Shown piece by piece: positions 42,105 through 54,662 of a stretch of 64,000 bases of DNA. The position numbers and the translations under genes were made by a program. The notes beneath the pieces were generated by a model that did no database searches, had not been told where the DNA came from, and saw only the letters and a program-made list of their open reading frames with translations. Source of the stretch: Adiantum capillus-veneris (taxonomy: Eukaryota; Streptophyta; Polypodiopsida; Polypodiales; Pteridaceae); contig CM043958.1 in assembly GCA_014529385.2 (NCBI GenBank), positions 80,198,025 through 80,262,024 of the forward strand, read 5' to 3'. Position 1 is the first letter of the stretch, and each line of letters opens with the position of its first letter.

Positions 42105-44239
42105 CAATAGGTTATCCAGTACCATACTATTATGATTGGGCACACATTGGCACAGTTGTATGCATCTATCCTTGAGTAGCAGTTGAGCAGAGAGGGTTAG
42201 GGTCAAAGAGATCTAGGCTATTTTTGATAGATGTAGAGACGGGGTGGTGCACCTCTCATAGTGCAACATGTCCTCAATGAGGCTAGGGCTGAGATCTATC
42301 ACCAAGGACGATGACAAACTGAAACCCGCTATTGCTAATTTTGTTGGCTATCTTGGGCCAAATACACTGGCCTTTTAGCATACAACGAGATGCTCCTCAG
42401 ACATCTCCGGATGTGTTGTTTGGAGTTTTTCTGGCATACAAAAAAATGCTCCCTAGACATCTTGTCTTTGTCGTTTTGAGGTTTTCAAGAATACAATAAA
42501 CAATCTCTAGACATCCCGCCTGCGTCGTTTTGAGGTTCAGACAATACCAAAACAACATTTCTCACTACTCCACATGAGAGAAAATCACCAAGTTTTGAAA
42601 CCTGTATCAAACTCACAGTCAACCAATTCAAATTGGCACCAAGACAAGTTAAAAATAGATACCATCCATTTCAAACAAATTTTAAATAGGATCACCAATT
42701 AAGTTCTCGAACAAAATTTAGAAAACCACAAATTCAAGTTGAAAAAGAATTCTCGATATCAGTTGAGCTCGAAATCTTCGAGTTGTTTTTGCTAGAGCTT
42801 CAAAAACACAAGGAGAGTCTCTTGAGGAGGTCCGACAATGGGAGACATTCACAAAGGGAGATTACTAACTTCTTTAGAGCAAGGAATCAATAGCCAGATG
42901 AGATTGCTTCACAAAAGACTTCAGAGTGCACTTATACCAGAGGTATATTAGTTGACAGAGCCATTGAGCTTGGGAGAGCTAGACGCCCAAATCTATGAGG
43001 GCGCCCACAACATCAATGGAGGCTCCATCAAAGGATCATGACTGTTCTAGCACAAAATGGGAGACACCAAGTACAACTATTTACAAAGGTGGACATTGAC
43101 AAAGCTCTTAAGTGACCAATGTAGTACTCTCTCAGACAATGCCCAATGTAAGGCATCCTTGAGCACTCATCCTACGGACCCAGGAAACTACCGAACTAGT
43201 ATTATGATTGGACACACATTGGCACGATTGTATGCATCTATCCTTGGGCAGCAGTTGAGCGGATGGGCAGAGAGTGTTATGAGCAAAGAGGTCTAGGTTG
43301 TTTTTGGTAGATGTAGAGACAGAGTGGCACACCTCTCACAGTCCAACATGTCCTCGACGAGGCTAGGTCTGAGATCTATTGCCAAGGATGACGAGACGAC
43401 TGAAATGTGCTAGCGCTCAACTTAGCTTAAAAAACTGCTATCTTGGGCTAAAATCATTGGCCTTTCAACATAAATCCCTAGACATCTCGGGATGCATCGT
43501 TTGGAGATTTTCTAGCATCAAATCTAGCATACAACAAAACACTCCCTAGACATCCTGTCTGCGTCATTTTGAGGTTTTCAAGCATACAATAAATGATTCC
43601 CACACATCCCATCTATGTCCAAGGTTCAGAAAATACCAAAACAACATTTCTCACTACTCCACTTGGGAAACAATCACCAAGCATTGAAACCAGTATTAAA
43701 ACCACAGTCAAAAAATTCAAATTGGCATGAAGACAAGTTCAAAACAGATACCATCCATTTCAAACAGATTCTAAACAGGATCACCAATTAAGTTCTCAAC
43801 GAAAATTCAAAAAACTGCTAATTCAAGCTAAAAAAGTATTCTCGACATTGATCGAGCTTGAAAGCCTCGGGTTGTTTTTGCTAGAGGTGCACAGACACAG
43901 GGAGAGTCTCTTGAGGAGATTGAACAGTGGGAGACATTTACAAAAGGAGATTACTGACTTCTTTAGAGCAACAAATTAACAACCAAATGAGCTTGTTCAT
44001 AGGAGACTTTAGAACGCACTTATACCAGAGTTATATTAGGTGACAGAGCCATTGAGCTTTGGAGAGCTAGACACCCACGTCTAAGAGGGAGACCCCAACA
44101 TTGACGGAGGCTCCATCAGAGGATCATGACTATTCTAGTGCAAAATGGGAGACACCCAATACAACTATTTATAGAGATGAACATTGATAGAGCTAGAATT
44201 CAATGTAGTACTTTCTTGGACAACACCCAATGCCGAGCA
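42105..44239. repeat. Two tandem copies of a 1072-bp unit
   Basis: The phrase TATGATTGG[GA]CACACATTGGCAC starts at 42131 and 43203, and similarity continues through both units to about 44239. Each unit contains three diverged copies of a sub-repeat of about 57 bp (ACAT[CT][CT]...GTCGTTTTGAGGTTTTC; 42378-42544 and 43470-43630). The copies differ at many sites, so the duplication is old. The Copia LTR begins exactly where the second unit stops. Confidence 0.8.
43177..43290 (+). pseudogene. LINE reverse transcriptase scrap in the tandem unit
   Basis: Reads DPGNYRTSIMIGHTLARLYA and ILGQQLSGWAE, the RT fingers motif of plant LINEs (NYR...L.R.Y). The matching place in the first unit (42125-42190) keeps part of it with more damage. 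Only about 38 codons are recognisable. Confidence 0.65.
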
Positions 44240-45015
44240 TGTTAGGAAATAAGATGTAGCTAAGTAGATAATTGAGTAGATTACTTAATGGAGAGAGAGG
44301 TTTACATACACGAGATTATAGAGTAGAGAGATAGAGAGAGGGAGTACACACGATATACGTGGTTCACCCAATGTGGGCTACGTCCACGGGAAAGCAACCA
44401 CTCAATAGATTTAGTACTTCAAAACAAGAAGTAATTTACAACGGGATTATACCCTTAATAGAGCTCCCTCTCTGCTTCACTCTCACCACCTCACAGCCAC
44501 CCTGTTGCATCAACTTCACACTATGAAATGTGTGTAGAAATGGCCTCCTTTTATAGGCCAAAAGGGCTGCCCTCTCTTATGAGAGGCAACCATGTGTAGC
44601 CGCCCTTGTGTGAATAAGTCCAAATCGGACCCTCCAATCCGCCCATGTGTGGCCGCCCTTGTGTAGACAAATCCGCTTTTGAATTCGGCCACTGGCCATT
44701 GAATTCGGCCACCGGCCACTGGCCATTGTCTTCCGACCACCGGCCACTCGCCATTGACTACCGGCTACCGGTCGTGTTCCGACCACTTTTCGGCCGCTGT
44801 CCGGCCATAATATTCCGGCAAAAAGGAATATTCCGGCGAGGGAATATTTTGGTGAAGGCCCTAAAGTTTCCCCTGAATTTTGGCTGTGAAAATTTTGGTT
44901 TCTGGTGAGTGATTTTCCTTCATGCACGTTAGCTTCTCCTTATAATGGGAGCCTTACAAATATGCGTTTTTACCACAGAAAATTACAAGGGGTAAATCAG
45001 GCTCCATACTTAACA
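44240..45015 (-). mobile_element. 3' LTR of a second Copia family
   Basis: 776 bp. On the minus strand it starts TGTTAAGTATGG (45015) after the purine stretch CAAGTGGGAGAT and ends TTATTTCCTAACA (44240). It contains a GGCCACTGGCCATTG-rich minisatellite (about 44693-44770). Confidence 0.8.
44693..44775. repeat. GGCCAC/GGCCATTG minisatellite in the Copia LTR
   Basis: Three diverged units of 20-28 bp built from CGGCCAC, CGGCCACTGGCCATTG and similar pieces. Strongly self-complementary (GGCC-rich). Confidence 0.75.
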
Positions 45016-45075
45016 ATCTCCCACTTGGAGACTGATCTCCAAAATAAACCTGTGACTGATTTCCATCCTGGCTTC

Positions 45076-45723
45076 TTATCCTTGAATGCCGATTGAAGAT
45101 GAGCAAAAGCTCAACTTCTCCTTGTTGACCACTTTTGTAAACACGTCTGCAGGATTTTCACTTGTATGCACCTTTCCTAGCTTTAGTTGTCCCTCTTCCA
45201 AATGAGTACGTATGAAGTGATATCTCACCTCAATGTGCTGTCCTTGGATGAAAGGATGAGTTCTTCGCAAGATGGATAGCGCTTTGGCTATCACTGTACA
45301 AGACACAATTGTCTTGTTTGAATCTAAGCTCTTCTAAGAATCTGTGAAGCCACAGAATTTCTTTGCTTGCCTCCGTCATTGCTACATACTCTCCTTCCAT
45401 GGTAGAAAGTGAGACCACTTTCTGTAGCTTTGAAGCCCAGCTTACTGTTGTGCCTCCAATCGTGAACACATAGCCAGTAGTGCTCCTTTGAGTATCTTTG
45501 TCACCTGCCATATCTGCATCAGCATACCCTTCTAGAAAAATATTAGTTCCTCCAAAATACAAAGCATTTGTTGTTGTCCCTTTTAGATACCTAAGTATCC
45601 ACTTCACAGCTTGCCAAAGCTCTTTACCTGGGTTTTCCATGAACCTACTCACAACTCCCACTGCATGTGCAATGTCTGGCCTTGTCCAGACCATAGCATA
45701 CATTAGAGAACCTACCGCTGCAG
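45076..45723 (-). pseudogene. Copia RT end and RNase H (second family)
   Basis: Minus-strand reading: MYAMVWTRPDIAHAVG (RT-RNase H connection), GYADADMAGDKDT, LSTMEGEYVAMTEA and YSDSQSAIHLAKN (RNase H D-E-D), then HFIRTHLEEGQL and NPADVFTKVV. A frame change occurs near 45230-45300. It is truncated on its 5' side at 45723, where another LTR-like sequence begins. Different family from the Copia at 15016. Confidence 0.85.
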
Positions 45724-46680
45724 TGTAATGTAATTGGCCTATTTAATTTGAGAGTAGCGGAAATTAATGAGAATAGTTGTACGATATAATTAGAGGGTTG
45801 GTTCCAACCAAAAAACTGTATATAAGGACCTGATTCCCTATGTGATTCCTATGCACTGATCCTAGGAGATAGATGGGATCCTAGGGTCACAAGGAAAGCT
45901 CTTGGATAGTCAAATCACTTCCTGAGCCCTAAAATGAGCCGCCAAACTTCATACACGTATCATGACTAAGTGCTCAGCATTAGCCCAAACTTGAAATTTA
46001 GACTCTCTTTGATGTGTTCTGTCCAAATCTAGTCCTACTTTGTGATTCTAACACCTATAGACATGTCAAACTCTCCTAATTCTGTCTTAGTTGCTGTCAG
46101 TCTCTCCCGAGGGGTCTTCTAAGTCAAAGATGATCCAAATTGGATGAAACATGGTCTCTAAGCTTGTTTTGTGGTGCTAAACACTTTGGTAAGCTCTGAT
46201 GTCAGCCCTAGCCTCTAAAAATGTCTTTTAGACATCATACGTGTATGATATCCAGCTAGTCAAAATGAGGTGAAACTCACTCCAAAGATCTCCCACCCCA
46301 CAAGCAACTCACATCAGTTTTAAAAACTCAATTTCAACACTTTTTGTGCTAGATATGATCAATTCAAGCATTCACTATGCCTTGATCTATCTCTTGGCAT
46401 TTACAAGCCCAAAAATGCTCCAAATTCAATGGCATTTTGCCTATTTGCTTCTAAACTTCTATGTATCATAAGGGTGTACTCAAAGTTGTCTTTTGAACCC
46501 AAATCTAGCCTCTAAGACATCATGTGTAAATGATGTTTGTATAGTCAGAATGAAATTCTGTTTCTATCCCAAGCGCTCCTTGATGTGTACAACATGCACA
46601 TGTGCTCACATCAATTTTGGAAGCAAAACTTGCACAAATTCACCACGAGGAAGTATTTGGCCACAAACATCAATATGAAC
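45724..46680 (-). mobile_element. Chromovirus-related LTR fragment (right edge unresolved)
   Basis: Read on the minus strand the left edge ends TTTCCGCTAC...TAGGCCAATTACATTACA, closely like the LTR end of element C (TTTCCGCTAC...TAGGCCATTAAATGTTACA). It therefore looks like the 3' end of a related LTR inserted into the Copia. No matching start or duplication was found; 46680 is an arbitrary limit. Confidence 0.45.
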
Positions 46681-46726
46681 AAGCTACAATTTGCAAACTG
46701 AACCATCTTTAAAAAATTGCCCCTTG

Positions 46727-46842
<116 letters not shown>

Positions 46843-46977
46843 CCAATAATAATATAACATATACACCAAATAATCCTTTCAAATTACAAAAGACAATACA
46901 AAGTATGTCAATGAAAAGGTGGTATAATTCCCATTCATAGTACAGTATAGTCTTTATACATAAGTGTTGAAATCAAG

Positions 46978-47042
46978 AGCTAGAAGATATAATAGTCCAC
47001 CATCTTCAAGCTAGAAGATATAATATTCCACCATCTTCAAGC
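46978..47042. repeat. Two copies of a 33-bp unit
   Basis: AGCTAGAAGATATAATAGTCC...CCATCTTCA repeated once with a single substitution (AGTCC to TTCC region). Confidence 0.85.
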
Positions 47043-48144
47043 CAAGGAACTTTGAAAACCATAGTTGAGAGGTAACCCTCACCTGCACCCATGGAAACAA
47101 CACAACTTTTAGTTAGCATTGGCACCGTATGCAGGTGATGCATGGGTATCCCACATGTTTTAGATGTCACCCAACTTAATTGCTTTCAAAGATAAATAAT
47201 AAGAAAGGTAAAGCTAATCATATATTCAGAGATGGTTTCATTTACAAGGGGGAAAAAACATATGGAGCCCCTGGTGCTTTACAAGCTCTCATGAGATAAG
47301 GTCGGGGACAAGTTTTATGAGGCAATTTAGCCTCGAAGTGGGCTACATATACCTGTTTCTTGCCTTTACAAAGTTTTGCATTAATTGACGCTATTTTTTA
47401 TGGGTCAATGACAGTACTCATTTGTGCAGTCAATCTATACTTTGGAATCACCTGTAACATAAAAACATTAGTACATAAGTCCTACACCCCTTTATTCGGA
47501 GTCGAAGAACACATCTAAGGTAGTAAGTATAAGAGTTAATCCCAAAATCGTAATACATGTAGATGGGATATACCATATTTCCTCATTTGTTCAAAAAGCC
47601 AGGGACATATGCTGCAAAGGCCCATAACATCGATGCAATAAGCAACCACTTACGGCTTCATGAGCAACCCATTTACACCATATTCACCATATTCCACAAC
47701 CCATAATAACCATATTCGGCCACAATTCATCATAACCTTGTTCACAACCAACCATTCATTCAGCCCATTTAAGAAATATTTCCCTAGATCCATATACAAA
47801 ATAGCATGAGGAATATTACCATACCAACAAGTGAATTACAACCCATCAAATAGTTCGGACAGCAGTCCCTTTCAAAACCATAAGTCACCTGAGATTGAGT
47901 CGGATAAGCCAGCTCCACAATAGCATGCTTTTCCTTGCCCTTTGCACGTAAAAACCCTCATAGTCCTAATGTATAGACAACTAGTCACAAGTACTCACAC
48001 ACACCACCAATGCTAAGTGAGCATGTAAATCTCACCTTTTTATAGGTTTTGGAGCAGGTAGCCTCCTTCTTTCATAGCCGTATGGCAGGCCCAACTTCAA
48101 AAGGGGGAAGGTGCAGCAGCACCACCTTGTATAGAGAGAAAGGT

Positions 48145-48186
<42 letters not shown>

Positions 48187-48300
48187 TAGAGCGTTGAATC
48201 GTAGACCCACCAGGAGGGAGCAGCCACCACATTATTAATCAGAAGAAGACATTATTTACAGAGCCAGGTAGCCCGCCCATAACTCATTTATCAACTACGG
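47043..48300. other. Unassigned region
   Basis: No supported ORF; contains a (GA)n run at 48149-48182. Nothing else recognised. Confidence 0.5.
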
Positions 48301-48304
48301 GTTA

Positions 48305-48950
48305 GGTACCATTAAGTACCACCTTTAAAAAAATTACCCTAGTAAATTCAAGCCGCTTATTTACCAAAGGTACTCCAGGCCAACAGTCCCAGCAAATTAT
48401 ACCAGTACCAGTACACAAGTAGCACCAGTACCAGTCCAGTATAAGACAATGCACAAACAATACCAGTACCATTATCAGTATTGTAGAAGCAGTACTAGTT
48501 CAGTACAATACATTATCAGTACCAGTACACAAGTAGCACTAGTACCAGTTCAGTATAATAAAACAAGTAGCACCAGTACTAGTCCAGTATAAGACAATAC
48601 ACAAACAATACCAGTACCATTATCAGTACTGTAGGATCAGTACTAGTTCAGTACAATACATTACCAGTACCAGTACACAAGTAGCACTAGTACCAGTTCA
48701 GTATAATATAGTACCAGTACCAATACTAGTACACAAGTAGCACCAGTACCAATACCAGTACCAGTTCTAGTACCAGTACACAAGTAGTACCAGTATCAAT
48801 ACATTACCAGTACCAGTACATATGTGTGTGTGTGGGTTTGGTACCATTAGGGTACCACCTAATGATACAGTTTTCAAAAATCAACAAATGAATTCAAACC
48901 AATGATTCACCAAAGGTTCCCCAAGCCAACGGTCCCTAGCTAATAATACC
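48305..48950. repeat. CAGTAC minisatellite flanked by 100-bp direct repeats
   Basis: Array 48401-48820 made of CCAGTA/CAGTAC hexamers with higher-order phrases such as ACAAGTAGCACCAGTACCAG and CAGTTCAGTATAATA repeated at least three times. The flanks 48305-48402 and 48840-48950 are similar to each other (GGTACCATTA...CACCAAAGGT[AT]C[CT]CCA...AATTATACC-type text). Not a CRISPR: units are short, variable and unspaced. Confidence 0.85.
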
Positions 48951-49660
48951 AAGGAAATAGCAACACGCTATAACTACCATGTGTGTGTGTGCGCACGCGG
49001 GTGCGTGCGTGTGCCCACCCTTACCCAAGCACCATAACTAATGAGTTTAGTAGGCCCATTAGTTATGGGCCTACTTCCTTAGAAAAATAATAAGTAATGC
49101 AACATCAAACTTGACACCATGCCATTCTTTTTTACTTAGAGCAGTCATTATGGTGAAAATCAAAACTCTCTTATGGAACCCTTTAGCTTAAAACTTCCTA
49201 ATAAGGACTCCAGTTTCTTCTAGGATGAAAAATACATTAGAGGAAGAGTTGTGAAACCAGTCTGGAAAAGACAGCCATCAACGTTCTGTTCAAATCTTGT
49301 TGAGTTGATAACTCCAATTGTCAGCCAGACATTCAATAAGTGCTTTTAAAGAAATATAAGGATTAAGTGGTTGAGGAGGTATGTGATTGAGTCCTTCAGA
49401 AAGGAGGCATCTCATAGAGCTATTCTCAATATAGAGAGATCCGTGGTATATATATGCATTCCAAGAATACCAAATATCATTGTAAACCCATTCCATAAAT
49501 GATAGTCACTTGACAATGGATTTCTTTTTCCGTTAGAACTTGGCTAACTCTCCTTTGTGAGCAAGTCTCAGGCTGGAAATGTCTTCAATGAATTCAGATA
49601 ACTCTGCCACCCCTTCCTTGGAGTTGTTGACAAGTTGGGGAAGGGTATGGACACATTTAT
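48951..49660. other. Unassigned region
   Basis: A short alternating purine-pyrimidine stretch (48981-49013, GTGTGTGCGCACGCGGGTGC type) and small ORFs without motif. Nothing else recognised. Confidence 0.5.
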
Positions 49661-49661
49661 C

Positions 49662-50806
49662 AAATGATGTCTGAGGATAAATCAAATGGACACCCAACTG
49701 GTTGGACACGTAGCCATACACCACATTTATAGTCTATTATTTTGTCGAGCTAGTGTAGTAATACTCTGTGTAAATCCTGATTCCAGAGTAGTAGTTAATT
49801 CCTTGAGTTATAATTCTGTCAATGACAATTGTAAAGGTACATGTGTACCAGCCACTGGCCATTTAGAATGCCCTAGGTATAAAGGTCAATAACCTTAATG
49901 TGAAAGGAGGCTTATCTTTAGAAGAAGAAGGGATCTCAAAAAATGTGCGCTCAAGCTATGAGCTGTTCCAAACTTGTAATTGATGCAACTAATGATTTGG
50001 TAATCTGTTTTCAATTCCAAAACTTGCATTGTGTTCCTCTTTCTTTGCTCTTTCATTCTAGTGTAAGCATTGTCAGTTTTGTTGTGGTTCACGATTGTGC
50101 GTCTGTGAGCTGTAATTGCAGATTTGAGTGCTTAAATTGTTGTTTATAGTCGTTTTGACCATAGGAGAGTGTTCTTAGACCATAGGACGACATTTCTGGC
50201 ATGTTCTGTTGTAGTTTCTAGGACCTTTTTCATGATGGATCGTGATTTTGGTACCTTGTCATATTGCGTCTAGATTTGCTAGGATAGTGTCCCTAGGTGT
50301 CCTAGACCTACTCCTAACGTTCCGTTGCATTTCGAGTCCGTTCAAGTGCTGAAATGGCGTGATGACCTAGAGCTGTGAGAAAGGACATAGGCAGATTTCC
50401 CTGATCATTGAGTGTTGGTTTGCTTTTAGAGTTGTTGAGTTTGCTTGTTAAGGTTCACTTTGTGAGATTGACGATCTCATAGAGTCTCCGTGCCCCATCC
50501 GAGTCACTTTCGCTGAGTATTGACATTATGTTAGTGCCACAAAGCTATGCTACAGATGTCCGTCTCGCGGCGACCCAATAGAATTGGCGCCACTTGGGCA
50601 TTCTAAATGGCCAGTGGCCGGTTCACATGTACCTTTACAATTGTCATTGACAGAATTACAACTCAGGGAATTGACTACTACTCTTGAATCAGGATTTACA
50701 CAGAGTATTACTACACTAGCTCGGCAAAATAATAGACTACAAATGTGGTGTCCGGCTACATGTCCGACCAGTTGGGCGCCCTTTTGATTTATGCTCAAAC
50801 ATTTCC
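49662..50806. repeat. Inverted duplication, arms about 205-210 bp, spacer about 720 bp
   Basis: Arms 49662-49873 and 50597-50806 are inverted copies, roughly 90% alike. Read outward from the centre each arm carries the same helix-prone frame (QLSLTELQLRELTTTLES, then ITTLARQNNRLQ), with fewer stops in the right arm, so it looks like a scrap of a gag-like coding sequence copied in opposite directions. The spacer (49874-50596) has no ORF I can support. No flanking duplication was seen, so it is not shown to be a DNA transposon. Confidence 0.75.
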
Positions 50807-50849
50807 CCCTTCCTAATTCGTGTCGCATTAGGAAAATTTTGAACTCATT

Positions 50850-51384
50850 TTTGGGCCTTTTAAGAGTGCCACATCATCAAAGTTGTACAAAAGAAAGCAA
50901 CCCGGTAGACCCCTCTAAATATTGCTTAAAACACCATGATATGACCTATCATTGGAAAGTTCCTGAAAAATGGATTCTAAAGAGCCAAGGTCCGAAAAGT
51001 TTGGATGACTTCTATAAAAGTTATGCCATTTTTTTTCAGTCAGCCAGGTTTTGTTACCGTTACAATAATCTAAAATCACCTTTTTCTAGATCTACATGAA
51101 GGCAATGTCCGATACATGCATGCTATATATCAATAGATAGCATTTGAAGAGAAGATTCTAAATATCCAACCTCCGACAAGTTTGGATCTTATTTGCAAAA
51201 AATTTACTGATCCCCACTTTTTGAAAGCTATGCCACATCAACAATTCTTACAAGGCCCATTTTTGAGTCCAAACTTTTCCTAATGTCCCTTGACACGACC
51301 TTGTGCAGTCTTGTCATAGGGTTGTCTTCAGCTTTGTCTTCAAGGTTGGTCTTTAGCTTGGGAAGTGCTTTGTCGTTGATAACA
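50850..51384 (-). mobile_element. U3 side of a probable 3' LTR of element D
   Basis: On the minus strand a polypurine tract is followed by TGTTATCAACGACAAAGC. The inner end of the LTR was not found (it may reach into or past the inverted duplication). The assignment rests on the purine tract and the TG start only. Confidence 0.4.
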
Positions 51385-52477
51385 CTCCTCCCTTCCTTGA
51401 GTGATTCATATCTTTCGTGTTGTTGATACGTGATTTGAGCATGATTGTTGAGGCAACTTTTGTTCTTGTTGCGCATTCTCCTCTTTGTTGCCAGTCTTGG
51501 CCATCGGAAGATGGATGTTGATGTCTCTGAGCTTACAGAACTGAACCTCTTTGGGGCGTGGACTTTATGATGGATTTTCTTTCAAGGTCCACTGTAATTT
51601 GAGTTGTCTGCAATAGGTCACCAATGTTGAAGCACTATGTGAGCTACTTTTGATTGTTGTGGATAGCTCGCTTGCTAAATTTCTCATTACTTGTCATTGT
51701 AGGCCATGCTTTGACTTGTCATATTTTGATGGAGCTTTGTTGTCGCTCTTTTAGATAAATGATGCTCTTGATAAGCATATGGAGACCTGCTATGTTTGCT
51801 TCAAGTCGTTGTTGACTGATTTGGGAAGACATTCCTTATTGCTGATGTAGAAGGAATATATACAAGAAGTTGATGATGAGGGTTTCTAGATTAGGGTCTT
51901 AAAACTTGGATGACCAAAGGGAAAAAACCCAGTGGGAAATAAGTTCTTTTGGTATACACTCTTATTGGCGTTGAGCATTTGGACTTGAAGTACCTGTCAT
52001 GCAAGATGAGTGCTTGGGAGAAACAAAGGAAGAGTGCCTAATGCAAGTGCCAATTATGGGACACTCTATATGCATATGAAAATTTGTCAAACAAAATCAT
52101 GTAGTGTAAGAGATGGAGTTGATGGGTGCTTCAAGGAACAAATGTAGCACATGTGACATCAAAAGACGTCTCAATAGCTTCCATGTTTCCAAGAAGGGTT
52201 TTTGATGTAGAAGCTTCTCCACTCATTTCTCACTATGATGAGTGCATGAGTGTCTTTTGAACTTCCTCCTTCACTTACCACTATGCTACAATGACTTCGA
52301 CTCTTATGCTCACCTATACCAGCACGAGTGACACAACGTAATTATACTCAACTCTTCCAGCTTGAGCAGTACCTAAAGACTCTTAGACCACAAAGAATAT
52401 TACATGAAGGTTTGGGACTAACGCCTCGCTCATTTAGTGGCTTAGCTGCCCGACTTTTACTTTTATGCCATGTATTT

Positions 52478-53551
52478 TTAGTGGCGACTTGGACTTACCT
52501 GTTCAAGGCCAGAAATCCAACTCCATAAGTTCTTGAAATTTAGGCCTCTTCCATTGTGTTGGTCTTTGGGTGCCACCATTTTGTCGAGTAGCTTGGCATA
52601 TTTTGGCTGCTCTTGACTTGCTTGTTGTATGTTCACACTGCTTTGTGAAACAAGTGATCCTTCAAGTCTTGTAGGGTTTGATGTAGCCTTTGCATTAATT
52701 TCCATGAGAGCCGGTTGTCGAGATGTGTGGGTTCTCTAAGATTGAGTTTCCACAAGAGATTTCGGAACCCACCTTGTCTTTGGACCATCTTTGGCATTTT
52801 ATCTTCTTCTATAATTTGATGGACACCAAGCTTTGGTATCCAAACCTAATTGTTTTCGTTGTAGAAGCCTTGATTTTGGAGTTGATGAACGAGGTATCCA
52901 TCTAGAGATTGCAGCAAACTTGGTTGCAATTGGCTTATGTTGGCCGTTGGTTATCATCGCTTACCATTGGGTAGAAACTTGTGCTGCATGATTTCTCTTG
53001 GTTGTTCCAAATTGAGCTACAATTTTTGGTAACCATATTTGAGTGTTCCCTTCATAAAATCCTTGTGCTTTGAGTAGCTTGACTGGAATCATCCGTTGAT
53101 TCTCCTGTTTGTGTTGGGTAGCTTTGTTGAAGTGTGACTTTGGTACCCAAACTTGTCGCATTCCTTGCTGCTTTGATTTTTTCTTTTGCCTTTTGTGGTA
53201 GTTCTTTCTCCTGATTGAGTTGTTTGTCTTGTGTTTATAGCTCGTCTTGATCTTTGTAGAACTCTTTGGTTGAGGCGTGTAGATCCTAGCTGTTACTTTA
53301 GGCTATTTGGCCCAAACATTAGCGTTTCCTTGGAAGTATCCCTGAGTAGTGATTGACTCAATTGATGCTACCCACCCTGTCACCTTTTGTTGTTGTGGTT
53401 GAACCTGTGCTTCATATATCCAAACTGGGTCTTTGACTTCGATGTACTCTTTGGATACTAACACTTGGTTGATTTTCTTCGGTTTCTTCTTAATGCTTTT
53501 TTGTGATGGAAACTTTGGTGGATAGACTTTTTGCTTTGGTTTCCATTGCAT
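52478..53551 (-). pseudogene. Trp-rich repeat ORF of element D
   Basis: Three pieces in the same register (53551-53303, 53161-52961, 52705-52478) separated by stops. Recurring motifs are QGYFQGNANVWAK, QGFYEGNTQIWLPK, a frame-shifted QGFYNENN...VWIPK, and QVWVPKSHF: a tandem peptide repeat of about 60-70 residues built on QG[FY][FY]xGNxxxWxPK. Basic, Gln-rich linkers. I do not recognise the repeat; it sits where RT would be expected. Confidence 0.5.
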
Positions 53552-53660
53552 TGTTGATGGTTTGGCTCTTGATGTAGAGGCTTCGCGGGAAGTTTGATGG
53601 AGGCTCGTTGAAGGTAAAGTCGTCTTGCGAGGTTGATATACTTCAGTGTGTAACTTAGCT

Positions 53661-54610
53661 TTACCCTTTTCTGCTATGGTTGGTTGCTCCTTCTATGCAT
53701 TGATTTGAGGTTCTTTTGGGGCTTCTAATGGTGATGTTGTTCAAGTTTTTCCTTCTGGTTGAAAGAAAATGTTCCTCCATCTTTCTGTCAAGACCAGACT
53801 CTCTTTGATATGATGGGAGTCGATTATGTGGAAAGTATCTATACTCCCCGGTACTCAATTTGAGTACCACTTCTGCCACTCCGAAGCTAGGAATTGGAAT
53901 TTTTGAACTTGTGTACACGATCTCCGCTAGCTCCGTGATTGGTGGCTTTCCCATCATGATCCAAGTTCCATATGTCATTAGATTCTTTGTTGCTTCTGGA
54001 TCTATCACAGTTGAACATGTTATTTTGAGTCATGTTTCTCCACATATGCCGAAATTGATCGTCGTAGGAGACAATCGATCTTCTTCCTTGTCCCTGTTCT
54101 TCTTTTGATCTTGCATTTGTTAAAGATTTTCCGTTGAACTTGCAATCTTTTCTCCTTCATTTTCTTTCATTTGCACTTTTTCTGGAGTCTTCTTCTTTGA
54201 AATAGCTTTTGTTGATTCTTCAGGTATGTCAATGATGACATATTCTCATTGTTGCTCTGCTTCCTTCATGTGCACTTTGGCATCATGCTCCATGATGTAG
54301 CTATCTATCTCACCTTTTTTCCTTTCACACTCACAAATCTCTTTAGCTTCCTTCAACACCTTTATCTCATAAATAAGGGAGTTATATCATAGCCTTCCTC
54401 ATCATAGAATTTAGTCGGGGTCACCTCATTCACACAGACATCAAGAGTCACCAGTATTTGATCCCATCCAAAGGGTTCAAATAACTCCTCTGGAAATGGT
54501 TCTGGTACATATGCCTCATCTTCTATTGAACGCTCTAGGATGCAATCTTCCTTTCTAAGACTTCCACTCTTAGGAGCTCCGTACATCCAAATATGTGCTT
54601 TGCTTTCCAA
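53661..54610 (-). pseudogene. Element D frames downstream of protease, unassigned
   Basis: 54610-54362 is acidic (EDEAYVPEPFPEELFEPFGW) and is in register with the Trp-repeat pieces. 54008-53661 is in the gag-protease register (PSFGVAEVVLKLSTGEYRYF). Neither has RT motifs. They may be remnants of a linker or of an additional ORF. Confidence 0.4.
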
Positions 54611-54662
54611 ATCAGTTGTGGAGTTTAAGTCTTCCCCCAGGGTTCATACTATATCTTTATAA

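Noticed and set aside
48401-48820. CRISPR-like array
   Set aside because: Units are short, contiguous and variable, with no spacers, in a eukaryotic setting; it is a minisatellite.
49662-50806. DNA transposon with 200-bp terminal inverted repeats
   Set aside because: No target duplication at the outer ends, no transposase in the spacer, and the arms look like copied coding scrap.
49686-50828. Similar ORFs at 49686-49892 and 50550-50828 as a gene pair
   Set aside because: They are the same text in the two arms of the inverted duplication, and the reading on that strand is the antisense of the more gene-like frame.
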